DNA from: Reinekea thalattae
GTDB taxonomy: Bacteria; Pseudomonadota; Gammaproteobacteria; Pseudomonadales; Natronospirillaceae
Reading direction: 5' to 3'
Length of the DNA: 64,000 bases
Assembly: GCF_008041945.1 (NCBI RefSeq)
Contig: NZ_VKAD01000002.1
Span: 62,001-126,000 of the forward strand
Shown: piece by piece, positions 53,700 through 62,924 of the stretch
Layout: every line of letters begins with the position of its first letter
Numbering within the stretch: position 1 is the first letter of the stretch
Program-made: the position numbers and the translations under genes
The notes under the pieces: model-generated
What the model saw: the letters and a program-made list of their open reading frames with translations, nothing else
Database searches by the model: none
Told to the model about the DNA's origin: nothing

Positions 53700-54476
53700 C
53701 TAAAGTGTCACAATAACCGGTTTTTGGTTTACCGGATGCGCCATAACAGTGGTTTCGATTGAGAATACACGCTGAATAGTCTCGCTATTAAAGATGCTAT
53801 CGCTGGCTCCCTGCTCGACAATGCTGGCTTGCTGCATCATAACGACACGGTCGGCGTACTGCGCTGCCAAGTTTAGGTCGTGCAAAATTGTCATGACACC
53901 AATGTCTTGTTTCGCTAATTGTTTTGCGAGCTTCAGTATCAGCTGTTGGTGTTCGGCATCTAATGCAGAAGTCGGTTCGTCGAGCAATAAATAGCGTGGG
54001 CCTAAATCGCTTGGCTGCCAAATTTGCGCTAATACGCGAGCTAGCTGTACGCGTTGTTTTTCACCACCAGAAAGTGACGGGTAAGCTTTTGTTTGCAGGT
54101 GGCTAATGTCGAGTGCTTCGATTGCGGCTTCGGCAATATCGATATCTTTTTTGTAGCCAGTGCTGTGCGGCAAACGCCCGAGTAAAACGATCTCTAGAAC
54201 ACTGAACGGGAAGTTCAGTAGCGAGGTTTGTGGCAGTACGCCAATCATTTTTGCGCGTTCGTTATTTGACCAAGCCTTGTAGTCTTTTTGGTTTAATTTA
54301 ATTAAGCCTTGGTAAGCAGAAATTTCACCGGCCATGACTTTAAGTAACGATGATTTACCCGCACCGTTTGGCCCCATAACGGCGACGATTTCACCTGGCG
54401 AGAATGAAAAATCAATGCCATTAAGCAGTGTTTTTTTACCAGCTTTAAGCTGTAAATGCTGAACAGAAAAACTCAC
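53700..54476 (-). CDS. hmuV: Heme ABC transporter ATP-binding protein
   Basis: The 258-residue ATPase of the heme importer. Walker A GPNGAGKSS (residues 35-43), signature LSGGEKQRVQLAR, and Walker B YLLLDEPTSALD with the D-loop are complete; the H-loop histidine is in ILHDLNLAAQYADRV. The ATG overlaps the hmuU stop by four bases. It is the last gene of the heme operon. Family is FecE/HmuV. Confidence 0.95.
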   Translation of the reverse strand: MSFSVQHLQLKAGKKTLLNGIDFSFSPGEIVAVMGPNGAGKSSLLKVMAGEISAYQGLIKLNQKDYKAWSNNERAKMIGVLPQTSLLNFPFSVLEIVLLGRLPHSTGYKKDIDIAEAAIEALDISHLQTKAYPSLSGGEKQRVQLARVLAQIWQPSDLGPRYLLLDEPTSALDAEHQQLILKLAKQLAKQDIGVMTILHDLNLAAQYADRVVMMQQASIVEQGASDSIFNSETIQRVFSIETTVMAHPVNQKPVIVTL

Positions 54477-55528
54477 AGTGCCCCTCGATTTGAACGCAAC
54501 GCTATCAGTGCAATAAAAAATGGCCCGCCGATAATCGCCGTGATTAAACCAATGGGTAATTCCGCTGGAGCAATAAGCGTGCGCGACAGCATGTCGGCCA
54601 ATACTAAAAATAAGCCACCTAACAAGGCTGAGGCCGGTAATAGATAACGATGATCTGGACCTAAACTCATGCGTACAATATGAGGCACGACCAAGCCGAC
54701 AAAGCCAATCATGCCGGAGACAGCAACTGCCGCACCCACACCTAATGCCACCAACAGGATGATACGAAATTTTACCGCATCGACATTTACGCCTAAGTGC
54801 CGCGCTTCAGACTCTCCTAGCAGTAAAGCATTAAGTTGTTTCGAATAACGTAAAATACAAATCAGCGTGACCATGCACATTAGCGATGTGATGCTCAAGT
54901 CTGTCCAAGTCGCGCCGCCTAAGCTGCCCATTTGCCAAAAGGTGAGTGTACGCAACATGGTGTCGTCGGCGAGGTAAGTTAAAATACCAATGCCGGAGCC
55001 GCAGGCGATATTAATAGCAATGCCTGCTAGCAACATCGTCGTAATAGAAGTGCCAAAGCGGCTGGTGGCAATCCAAGCAACAACGCAAGTTGTGCCTAAG
55101 CCTCCTAAAAACGCCATGATCGAGAGCGTATAGCTGCCGAACAAATCAAACACTGGCTTTAATATTGAACCTGCCAGCACAATGCTGGCAACGGCGGCCA
55201 GAGCCGCGCCACTGGAAACGCCAATCAAGCCTGGGTCGGCTAATGGGTTACGAAATAAACCCTGAATTGCCGCACCACTGACTGCCAATGTGGCACCAAC
55301 CACTAAGCCTAAAAGCGTTCTTGGTAAGCGAATCGATTCGACGACAACGATAGCGTATTGAGGCAGTTCATTGTTAAAGCTGAAAAAGCGCGTCAGTATG
55401 GCCTGAAACGATTCCACAATAGAAAGCGGCATTGGGCCGACACCAACAGAAACGCCAGTGCAAAAAATGATGGCTAAACATAGCCCGCCAATACTGTAGC
55501 GAGCTGCGGATTCACGTTTGTTTTTCAC
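54473..55528 (-). CDS. hmuU: Heme ABC transporter permease (FecCD family)
   Basis: A 351-residue inner-membrane permease with about ten helices, homologous to BtuC/HmuU. The motifs RLPRTLLGLVVGATLAVSGA and GLVVPHIVRMSLGPDHRYLL, with GNPLADPGLIGVSSGAA in between (seen as RNPLADPGLIGVSSGAA), are typical of the iron-chelate/heme permease family. It overlaps hmuV by four bases and lies 75 bases after hmuT. Works as a dimer with HmuV. Confidence 0.95.
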   Translation of the reverse strand: MKNKRESAARYSIGGLCLAIIFCTGVSVGVGPMPLSIVESFQAILTRFFSFNNELPQYAIVVVESIRLPRTLLGLVVGATLAVSGAAIQGLFRNPLADPGLIGVSSGAALAAVASIVLAGSILKPVFDLFGSYTLSIMAFLGGLGTTCVVAWIATSRFGTSITTMLLAGIAINIACGSGIGILTYLADDTMLRTLTFWQMGSLGGATWTDLSITSLMCMVTLICILRYSKQLNALLLGESEARHLGVNVDAVKFRIILLVALGVGAAVAVSGMIGFVGLVVPHIVRMSLGPDHRYLLPASALLGGLFLVLADMLSRTLIAPAELPIGLITAIIGGPFFIALIALRSNRGAL

Positions 55529-55603
55529 TAATTTACCTGTGTAAACAGTTATCGGTCAGTGGTTTTTTCTTTATAACAAAAAGAAAAAAGCAAAAAATAA
55601 AAA

Positions 55604-56473
55604 TTAAGAGCCAGAGTACAGCTGTTGAGTCAGTTCACTGATGGCTTCGCCAATGCGTGGGCCAAAGCCAAGCAGTTTTAAACCGTCGATCAAAATAAGC
55701 CGCTGTTGTTCTGCCGCAGGTGTTGCCGAAAATCCCGGTAGCGCGAACAGTTCAGTAGCGTTAGTGCTGTGACCGGCTCGGTCCATCATTAAAATGACAT
55801 CGGGTTGCGCTTTGATAATGGCTTCGACCGGCATCGGTTTATAGCCTTCAAATTCGGTCACGGCATTGTTAGCGCCAGCCAGTTGAATCATTGTATCTGG
55901 GCTGCTGTTGCGGCCTGCAACCAATGGCGAGCGATCACCTAACGACAACACAAACATAACGCGAACTGGCTTTTCGATGTTGCTCGAAATTTTCTCAGCT
56001 TCAGCGACTTGCTGTTCAACTTGCTGCCACAACGCTTGTCCTTGCTTTGGTTTTTCTAATAACTCAGCGATGCCGAGAATTTTTTCTTTCACGGCATCAA
56101 GGCTGGGTTGTTCGCTGTAGGTTTGAATGTTGACGCCTGCCGCTTGCAGCTGGTTGATTACTCTTTCTGGGCCAGAATCCTGTGTTGCCACAATGACATC
56201 AGGTAATAGCGACAGCATACCTTCGGCAGATAGGTTTCGCTTATAACCAATTTGCGGTAATTCGCTAGCCTGTTGTGGGTAAGTTGATGTGGTATCAACA
56301 CCGACTAATCGGTGTTGTTCACCCAGTGCAAAAATTATTTCGGTCAGCGAGCCATCGGCAGAGACAATCCGTTTTGGCGCTTCTGCAAACAGTGGTGAAG
56401 TCACCATAGCAACGCAAACTAAAACAGAACTGAGTAGTTTGGTGGTTGAGATTTTTAACGAAAAAAATGTCAT
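55604..56473 (-). CDS. hmuT: Periplasmic heme-binding protein
   Basis: A 289-residue type III binding protein. The signal peptide spans about residues 1-31 (LVCVAMVTSPLFAEA). KRIVSADGSLTEIIFALGEQ and LVGVDTTSTYPQQASELPQI, with VGYKRNLSAEGMLSL-type strand order, fit HmuT/ShuT. It delivers heme from the receptor to HmuUV. The start overlaps the hmuS stop by four bases. Confidence 0.93.
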   Translation of the reverse strand: MTFFSLKISTTKLLSSVLVCVAMVTSPLFAEAPKRIVSADGSLTEIIFALGEQHRLVGVDTTSTYPQQASELPQIGYKRNLSAEGMLSLLPDVIVATQDSGPERVINQLQAAGVNIQTYSEQPSLDAVKEKILGIAELLEKPKQGQALWQQVEQQVAEAEKISSNIEKPVRVMFVLSLGDRSPLVAGRNSSPDTMIQLAGANNAVTEFEGYKPMPVEAIIKAQPDVILMMDRAGHSTNATELFALPGFSATPAAEQQRLILIDGLKLLGFGPRIGEAISELTQQLYSGS

Positions 56474-57576
56474 GCCAGTGTCTCCTCAGTTAATAGGCTT
56501 TCGGCCAGAGCTCGCCATTGCAGGTTTTCTGTGTTGCCTTCTTGGCGAACGCCATTGAACTGAGCAATTTGCTCACTTTCTGCGCTGAATAATTCTAATG
56601 AAGTGATGTTGCCATCGACAGTTGGCTTTCTAACTAGCCAAGCGCTGGCGACATTTTTATGCAGCAGGTGTAGATTAAATTCAGGGTCTAAAACATTTAG
56701 CCAGTCACCAACAATTTTAATGTTAGAGACTGCGCCGCTGTGAATTTGAATGATGCCGCTGTTGCCGACAAAGCACATAATAGGCGTTTCTTGTTCGGCT
56801 GCACTGGTTAAAAAGTGCTCCAGCTTTTCTGGGTTTACTGGTAATGCCCAAGGCTCACCGACAGCGTGAAAGGCTTGTTCGCGGCTGATGTTATGGCGTT
56901 TTAAAATGCCAAAAAGCTGATGCACATCGCGCATGCCTTGCCAGTCTTGGCTCAATGTCGCGACATCGATTTTCTCGTCGGCAATGTGTTCCGTTTTTTC
57001 TAACTGGCTTACTAATGACAGAGGCGCTGTTTGGTCATCGGCCAAGAACTGTTTTACAAAGTCAGTGTAGGCGTCGATTTTTTCTTCGCTCTGTAAAAAT
57101 ATTTTCTCAATCGCGCTGCCTGTGGCATCAAAATATTGCAGGCTGTAACGCAGCCCTTTGGCTGTCCATTCTTGTACAGCAAAGCCATAAGCCCAACGAC
57201 TTAACATAATGCGCAGATCTATTTTTCGATCATCAGAAATAACCAAACCCATGTGCGGACTATTGACCGAAACGTTTTGATAAACACCTTTCTTTTCGTG
57301 TACGCAATGATCGTTACGGGTCAGTGTCATAACGTAGCCAAGGCTTGGCATCTGGTTAATTTGTTCGGCAAAGTTTGTATTTAGGCGCAGACTTAAAAGG
57401 TCACATTTTGAGTCAATTAGTTCAGCTTCGCTGACGTTTAGTGCTGTCGCTTGGTCTCGTCTTCGTAGGCTTGGCTGTTGTTCTTGCAGTGCCTTAAAGC
57501 GATCAAACAGATCGTTGTTTGCTGGGGCTTGATCAAACAAAGCCTGTAACTCAGTTGTGTTGTTTTTAGCTGCCAT
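56470..57576 (-). CDS. hmuS: Cytoplasmic hemin-degrading/trafficking protein
   Basis: A 368-residue HemS/HmuS/PhuS-type protein. It has two tandem HemS domains (about 1-180 and 185-365): LQEQQPSLRRRDQATALNVS and VMTLTRNDHCVHEKKGVYQN in the first, WQGMRDVHQLFGILKRHNIS and IMCFVGNSGIIQIHSGAV in the second. Members bind imported heme through a histidine and pass it on or degrade it. The stop overlaps the hmuT start. It is between the receptor and hmuT, a common order. Confidence 0.93.
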   Translation of the reverse strand: MAAKNNTTELQALFDQAPANNDLFDRFKALQEQQPSLRRRDQATALNVSEAELIDSKCDLLSLRLNTNFAEQINQMPSLGYVMTLTRNDHCVHEKKGVYQNVSVNSPHMGLVISDDRKIDLRIMLSRWAYGFAVQEWTAKGLRYSLQYFDATGSAIEKIFLQSEEKIDAYTDFVKQFLADDQTAPLSLVSQLEKTEHIADEKIDVATLSQDWQGMRDVHQLFGILKRHNISREQAFHAVGEPWALPVNPEKLEHFLTSAAEQETPIMCFVGNSGIIQIHSGAVSNIKIVGDWLNVLDPEFNLHLLHKNVASAWLVRKPTVDGNITSLELFSAESEQIAQFNGVRQEGNTENLQWRALAESLLTEETLA

Positions 57577-57604
57577 AGTCGCCTCAATAGGTGATTGTAG
57601 GTTT

Positions 57605-57632
57605 GCCCACTACATATGTTTATTGAGTGGGC
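57605..57632. other. Inverted repeat between the receptor and hmuS
   Basis: GCCCACT (57605-57611) and AGTGGGC (57626-57632), loop 14, in the gap between the hmuS start and the receptor end. No T-run follows on the minus strand, so it may be an mRNA-stability or attenuation hairpin. Confidence 0.45.
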
Positions 57633-57667
57633 GTTTAAGTTATTAACTCGTGTTCGAGTTTTATCCT

Positions 57668-59539
57668 TTATAGGTTAGCCGTTAAGCTAAAACCAAATAG
57701 CCGGCCTGTTTCGGTATAGGCGTTACCATCTTCATCTTCTGACGCAGCCAGACTGTCGAGTAGGTTGTAAACACCAACACGGGTAGAAAGGTGATCACCA
57801 AACTGTTTATTGAAGGTAAGGTCAATCACTGTTGATGCCGCTCGCTCACTGGTGTTGTCATCATCAACATATTGTTTGCTCGAATAGGTTGCCGCAAGTT
57901 GGCTGTTCACATCAATAACAGGCAAGCGATAGTTTACCGAGGCACTGGCTTGATGATTTGAACGGTTGGTTAATTCATTACCTGTGGCCTTATCTTCATG
58001 ATCGAGGTAGGTGTAATTTAGGCTACTCGATAGACCTTCAAAAAATTCATAGCTGGCCTCGGTTTCGATACCGGTGATGCGCGCATCTTTTACGTTCTGG
58101 TATTGGTAAGTCGTGCCGGTTGTCACTGCGGTGTTAATCAGATTTTCAACATCGTTATTAAACACAGTGATGCTGCTGGATAAACCTGCATGATTGTAAG
58201 CTGCGCTGAGTTCAAAGGTTTGGCTGGTCTCTGCTTCTAGGTCGCTATTACCAATGACGGTATAACCATAACCGTAAAAGACATAATCGCTAGAGGCCTC
58301 GCTGATCGATGGTGCTTTAAAGCCTTGGCCGTAGCCACCTTTTATATAAAACTGGTCGTTGATTTGCCAATTAACATAGGCTTTCGGGCTGATCTCGGAG
58401 CCGAATCGTTGGTTGTAGTCAAAGCGGCTACCGACGGTAAATGTCAGCTCATCGTTAAGGCTGTAAGCATCCTGAATGAAGGCAGAGGCGGCACTGAATT
58501 CATCGCTGAAGTCGGTGCTTGTTGCGGCGGTGTAATCTTTAACATATTGCTCCGATGCGAACTCGATGCCGCTAGCAATTTGGTGCGCATTAAATGGGCT
58601 GCCGACTATATCCAGCGTGGCGACGTTTTCGGTAATGTCATGACTGTAATCGTAAGATACCAAATAGTTTTCGGAGGCTGCTTGGTAAGCCTGAGCTGTG
58701 ATATCGAAGCCAGCAAGGTAGCTTTCTAAACTGACGCCTGCTTGGTGGCGGTCGATATCATAATAAAGTTCATTCGGATAAGTACTGCGCTCTTCTTGGC
58801 CGATAATGCCGGTGAGCGTCAGTGTCGTTGATTCATTCAGATAAATGCCCAGATCAGCACTGAAATTGGTAATTTCTTTGCCTTGAACGCTGGAAGATGC
58901 GCCAGTGTCATCAAAGTTGGCTTCAAAAGCATCGCTACTGCGTCGTTCTGCACTTACGGCGAGTTCACCAAAGCTGCTTAATGGTCCATAGGCGTTTATA
59001 GCCAGTGCGTTTTCATCGCCGCCGTCGCCTTGAGAATTACTGATTCGGCTTTCTGCGGTCACAGAACCAGACCAAGTGCCTGAGCTCTTTTTAGTAATGA
59101 TGTTAATGACACCACCCAAAGCGGAGGAGCCATAAAGGTTAGAAACAGGGCCGCGAATGACTTCGATGCGCTCGATGGCTTCAACCGGAACCCAGCTGAG
59201 TTGATAGTCAGAAAAAGCAATGTTGGTGTCGGTATCGCTCAGCCTGCGCCCGTCGACAAGAATCAGAGTATGGTTGGTTTCCATACCGCGAATTTGAATC
59301 CCTGAACGGCCAGAGCCGGTTCGGGTTGCACTCACACCAGGCAGGGTAGCAATGGCTTCTAGTAAATTTGTTGCGCCGCTTTGCGCGATATCATTAGCCG
59401 TTACAATATCAACGGTGCCAGCAAAGCTTTGCTCAGTCGCGGAAGATTTTCCGGTAACGATTAATGTTTCTGTGGAGTCTTGTGCTTGTAGCTCAGCGAA
59501 AAGTGAGGCTGCAATTAGCAGTGGAAGTGTCTTTTTCAT
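57668..59539 (-). CDS. TonB-dependent outer-membrane receptor for heme
   Basis: A 623-residue receptor with a signal peptide of about 19 residues, a TonB-box-like ETLIVTG at the mature N terminus, a plug domain (about 30-150, LPGVSATRTGSGRSGIQIRG, LVDGRRLSDTDT, IEVIRGPVSNLYGSSALGGV) and a 22-strand barrel that ends in an aromatic-rich LFGFSLTANL. The ligand is inferred from the adjacent heme genes; the FRAP/NPNL heme motif is not clearly kept, with GNSDLEAE in the matching place. Iron control is expected from the upstream Fur box, through hemP and this gene. Confidence 0.92.
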   Translation of the reverse strand: MKKTLPLLIAASLFAELQAQDSTETLIVTGKSSATEQSFAGTVDIVTANDIAQSGATNLLEAIATLPGVSATRTGSGRSGIQIRGMETNHTLILVDGRRLSDTDTNIAFSDYQLSWVPVEAIERIEVIRGPVSNLYGSSALGGVINIITKKSSGTWSGSVTAESRISNSQGDGGDENALAINAYGPLSSFGELAVSAERRSSDAFEANFDDTGASSSVQGKEITNFSADLGIYLNESTTLTLTGIIGQEERSTYPNELYYDIDRHQAGVSLESYLAGFDITAQAYQAASENYLVSYDYSHDITENVATLDIVGSPFNAHQIASGIEFASEQYVKDYTAATSTDFSDEFSAASAFIQDAYSLNDELTFTVGSRFDYNQRFGSEISPKAYVNWQINDQFYIKGGYGQGFKAPSISEASSDYVFYGYGYTVIGNSDLEAETSQTFELSAAYNHAGLSSSITVFNNDVENLINTAVTTGTTYQYQNVKDARITGIETEASYEFFEGLSSSLNYTYLDHEDKATGNELTNRSNHQASASVNYRLPVIDVNSQLAATYSSKQYVDDDNTSERAASTVIDLTFNKQFGDHLSTRVGVYNLLDSLAASEDEDGNAYTETGRLFGFSLTANL

Positions 59540-59735
59540 AATGCCTACTCAGGTTAATGTTTAATTCAAAACGGGTATAAATGACCCGATAAAAATTAAC
59601 TCTGGCTGGCTGGTTTTTTTGGCTGGCTGGAGTTGTTGCTTTCGTTTTGGTGATTTTTACGATAAATCTGTTTGCCTTGGTACGTTACAGATTGTGATGC
59701 TAAATTAGCTTCGATAGCCGCTGTCTAGCAGGCTA

Positions 59736-59921
59736 TTACTTAGTAAGGATCAACTTACCGCTGCTGGTTTCTTGCAGCCGATAAACAGAGTCGTTATGGA
59801 TGATTAACACCTCTTTCTGTTCGTTCAGCAGCGCTTTACTGGTAATAAAGGGCTGTGGCTCAAGGCTTTGTTCTGGACTTTGTTGTCTTGGATCGTCTTG
59901 TTTTGTCATTGTTATGCCCAT
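59736..59921 (-). CDS. hemP: Hemin uptake protein HemP
   Basis: A 61-residue protein. The C-terminal segment with ITSKALLNEQKEVLIIHNDS and YRLQETSSGKLILTK is the HemP family core. HemP is needed for heme use in several proteobacteria, probably as a positive factor for receptor expression. ATG 59921 or 59909 could be the start; neither has a clear Shine-Dalgarno sequence. It opens the heme operon and lies 11 bases from a Fur box. Confidence 0.9.
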   Translation of the reverse strand: MGITMTKQDDPRQQSPEQSLEPQPFITSKALLNEQKEVLIIHNDSVYRLQETSSGKLILTK

Positions 59922-59931
59922 TACTTTATTT

Positions 59932-59950
59932 GGTAATGAGAATCATACTC
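59932..59950. promoter_or_regulatory. Fur box before hemP
   Basis: The 19-base window GGTAATGAGAATCATACTC matches the Fur consensus GATAATGATAATCATTATC at 15 of 19 positions. It is centred about 20 bases upstream of hemP and a TATGAT -10 candidate lies inside it on the minus strand, so Fur bound to iron would block the promoter. Confidence 0.85.
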
Positions 59951-60058
59951 AATATTGTTTGTATAAAAAATCCCATTTTTTTTGGGGGTATTGAGAGAGC
60001 GACTAAAGAGTGGTTCATTGCATCGCTTAGTTAAGCGCTTTGGTCATATGGCAGGCAC

Positions 60059-60080
60059 AAAAAAGCCACCCGTAGGTGGC
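60059..60080 (-). terminator. Rho-independent terminator of ilvD
   Basis: On the minus strand GCCACC-tacg-GGTGGC (60080-60065) is followed by six T (60064-60059), 31 bases after the ilvD stop. Confidence 0.92.
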
Positions 60081-60110
60081 TTGTTGTTTAACGCTTAAGC
60101 GGCGTTCGGA

Positions 60111-61958
60111 TTATTCTTCTAGCATCGCTTTGTTGCGTACCGCGCCTTTATCGGCGCTGGTGGCGAGCAATGCATAGGCTTTTAGCGCCGTAGTCACTTT
60201 ACGCTTGCGTTGCTCGACAGGCTTCCAAGCAGCGCTGCCTTTTGCTTCCATCGCTGCGCGACGCTCGGCGAGCTGCTCGGTAGTCAGGTCGACATTAATT
60301 GAACGATTTGGAATATCGATAATCACTGAATCGCCTTCTTCAATAAGGCCAATCGCACCGCCAGCGGCGGCTTCTGGAGAACAATGACCAATCGATAAAC
60401 CACTGGTACCGCCAGAAAAACGACCATCGGTAAGTAGGGCGCAAGCCTTGCCTAAGCCTTTCGATTTTAAATAGCTGGTTGGGTAAAGCATTTCTTGCAT
60501 ACCCGGACCACCTTTCGGGCCTTCGTAGCGAATAATGACGATATCGCCAGCTTCGATTTGATCGGCCAAAATAGCGTTAACCGAATCGTCTTGGCTTTCA
60601 AAAATACGCGCACGACCAGTGAATTTTAAAATGCTTTCGTCAACACCGGCGGTTTTCACAACGCAGCCGTCTTCGGCAATGTTGCCTTTTAATACCGCTA
60701 GGCCGCCTTCTTTGGAGTAGGCGTTTTCTAATGAGCGAATACAACCATCGGTACGGTCGCCATCGAGCGTAGGCCAACGAGTCGCCTGACTAAAGGCAGT
60801 TTGTGTTGGAATGCCGGCAGGGCCAGCTTTGTACATCTCGTTCACGGCCGGATCATTGGTGGTCATGATGTCCCACTTTGCAATGGCCTCTTTCATGGTT
60901 TTGGCGTGTACCGTTGGCACGTCAGAATGTAACAGGCCCGCGCGATCAAGCTCTGCCAAAAGACCAAAAATGCCGCCGGCGCGGTGCACGTCTTCCATAT
61001 GGTATTTCGGTGAATTAGGCGCAACCTTACAAAGCTGAGGCACCTTACGAGAGAGTTGATCCATATGGTCCATGTTGTAGTCGACTTCGGCTTCTTGTGC
61101 GATTGCCAACAGGTGCAAAATGGTGTTGGTTGAGCCGCCCATGGCGATATCGAGTGTCATGGCGTTTTCGAAAGCTTTGAACGAGCCAATATTGCGTGGC
61201 AATACTGATTCATCTTCTTGCTCGTAATAGCGCTTGGCGTTTTTAACGATGAGTCGACCGGCTTCTAGGAACAACTCTTTACGATCAGCGTGAGTGGCCA
61301 ATAGGCTGCCGTTACCCGGTAGTGACAAACCAATGGCTTCGGTTAAGCAGTTCATTGAGTTAGCGGTAAACATGCCAGAGCAAGAACCACAGGTTGGGCA
61401 GGCGCTGCGTTCGTATTCGGCGACTTCTTCATCACTGGCGTTGTCGTCAGCGGCAATCACCATGGCATCTACTAAGTCGAGTTTATGCTCAGATAGCTTG
61501 GTTTTACCGGCTTCCATCGGTCCGCCAGAAACAAACACCGCTGGAATGTTAAGGCGCATTGCCGCCATCAGCATTCCGGGTGTGATTTTATCGCAGTTAG
61601 AAATACACACCATGGCATCGGCACAGTGAGCATTGACCATATATTCGACAGAGTCGGCAATGATTTCCCGAGAAGGCAGCGAATAAAGCATGCCGTCGTG
61701 ACCCATGGCTATACCATCGTCCACCGCGATGGTGTTAAATTCTTTGGCAACACCGCCAGCTGCTTCAATTTCGCGTGCAACCAATTGGCCCATGTCTTTT
61801 AAATGCACATGGCCGGGCACAAATTGGGTAAAGCTGTTCACAACCGCAATAATTGGCTTTTGGAAATCTTCATCTTTCATGCCGGTGGCGCGCCATAACG
61901 AGCGAGCACCCGCCATATTACGACCAGCGGTAGAGGTTTTGGAACGGTACTGTGGCAT
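60111..61958 (-). CDS. ilvD: Dihydroxy-acid dehydratase
   Basis: It dehydrates the dihydroxy acids in isoleucine and valine synthesis. From ATG 61958 it has 615 residues against 616 for E. coli; AGGA nine bases upstream supports it over 61967, which has the Shine-Dalgarno sequence too close. Iron-sulfur ligands are in [13 protein letters not shown] and [48 protein letters not shown], and [14 protein letters not shown] are further landmarks. It stands alone; no other ilv gene is nearby. Confidence 0.97.
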   Translation of the reverse strand: MPQYRSKTSTAGRNMAGARSLWRATGMKDEDFQKPIIAVVNSFTQFVPGHVHLKDMGQLVAREIEAAGGVAKEFNTIAVDDGIAMGHDGMLYSLPSREIIADSVEYMVNAHCADAMVCISNCDKITPGMLMAAMRLNIPAVFVSGGPMEAGKTKLSEHKLDLVDAMVIAADDNASDEEVAEYERSACPTCGSCSGMFTANSMNCLTEAIGLSLPGNGSLLATHADRKELFLEAGRLIVKNAKRYYEQEDESVLPRNIGSFKAFENAMTLDIAMGGSTNTILHLLAIAQEAEVDYNMDHMDQLSRKVPQLCKVAPNSPKYHMEDVHRAGGIFGLLAELDRAGLLHSDVPTVHAKTMKEAIAKWDIMTTNDPAVNEMYKAGPAGIPTQTAFSQATRWPTLDGDRTDGCIRSLENAYSKEGGLAVLKGNIAEDGCVVKTAGVDESILKFTGRARIFESQDDSVNAILADQIEAGDIVIIRYEGPKGGPGMQEMLYPTSYLKSKGLGKACALLTDGRFSGGTSGLSIGHCSPEAAAGGAIGLIEEGDSVIIDIPNRSINVDLTTEQLAERRAAMEAKGSAAWKPVEQRKRKVTTALKAYALLATSADKGAVRNKAMLEE

Positions 61959-62141
61959 TGGTGTCATCCTGATAGTTCTTATAAGTGGGCTATTTTAACC
62001 TGTTATTGCGCGCAAGTAAGTGAGATTTATGCAAAGCGGTATTGCTTGCTCGGTGAATGTTTGTCAATAAACCTAAACACGGCTATTTGTTAAATAGTCG
62101 GTCGGGTTGGGTTGGGCAGGATTTAATTGTTGAGCGGAGAT

Positions 62142-62165
62142 AAAAAAGCCCGCATAAAGCGGGCT
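62142..62165 (-). terminator. Rho-independent terminator of the small secreted gene
   Basis: On the minus strand AGCCCGC-tttat-GCGGGCT (62165-62147) is followed by a T-run (62147-62142), 45 bases after the stop. Confidence 0.9.
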
Positions 62166-62209
62166 GGCTATTCTTTGCGGCTAAGCGCAAATATTAAGCG
62201 CGAGACTCA

Positions 62210-62566
62210 TTAGTCATTGTTGTCTTGACGTTCTTGGAAGCTGTAATCAACGTCAATCACGGCACGGTACTGAATGTTGTCCGGTGCGGTTGCAAATTTT
62301 TGAACATGAACCGTTGTGTTTTCTACGTTTAGGTCACGAATATCGGCACCATAGGCGTGTAGTTCAGTACGTAGTTCGCTTTGTGATGCATCGCTGAGTT
62401 GGTCGATGACGGCAAAGCCAGCGTTATAGGCTGCAGATTCTGATGAGAACGCGTCTGTGTAGATGACTTCGCTATCGGTTGCAGCTTCGAAGTTTGCAAA
62501 AGCAGCAGTGCTGAAAAGCAAAGAAGCAGAAAGAGTAGCGGCAGTAAGTAAAGTTTTAGTATTCAT
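62210..62566 (-). CDS. Small secreted protein (DUF3316-like)
   Basis: A 118-residue protein with a clear signal peptide (LLTAATLSASLLFSTAAFA, cleavage near residue 24). The mature part has SSESAAYNAGFAVIDQLSDA and a VHVQKFATAPDNIQYRAVID strand ending with SFQERQ, which recalls DUF3316, a periplasmic family of unknown role. It has no cysteine. The divergent membrane-bound winged-helix gene 358 bases away may control it. Confidence 0.65.
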   Translation of the reverse strand: MNTKTLLTAATLSASLLFSTAAFANFEAATDSEVIYTDAFSSESAAYNAGFAVIDQLSDASQSELRTELHAYGADIRDLNVENTTVHVQKFATAPDNIQYRAVIDVDYSFQERQDNND

Positions 62567-62924
62567 GGTTTGTACCTCTTATCAATTTTATGGTTTCACT
62601 GTGATTTAAAGAGAGATTCAATTTGTGCGTTACTCTTAAGCTTTAAAACAGACCGTTAGAGGATTAAAACCATCTAAGGGTTGCCCTAAGAGCACGTCAG
62701 CCGTTGCCTCTCGATGACTAATAAGATGGGGCACGGCGATTCAAATAACCAATAAAACAATATTAAAAAATATTTTTTGGTAAATAACGTCAACATTTAA
62801 GGTGACAGGCTGAAGCCTTAACCTACCCTTAACTCATTAGTCGTTACCTTGAATCTGCTATTTCAAGGCACCAGTTAGGATTATTGTTGCAGTGGGTGCA
62901 GGGTGAACAAGAGGAGTAAAAAAA
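62567..62924. promoter_or_regulatory. Divergent control region before the ToxR-like gene
   Basis: About 360 bases without a gene. It contains the palindrome AGGCT-ga-AGCCT (62807-62818) inside TTAAGG...CCTTAA (62797-62821), and a further inverted repeat CCTTGAA-N8-TTCAAGG (62847-62868) 57 bases before the regulator gene. Either could be a site for this regulator. Confidence 0.55.
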
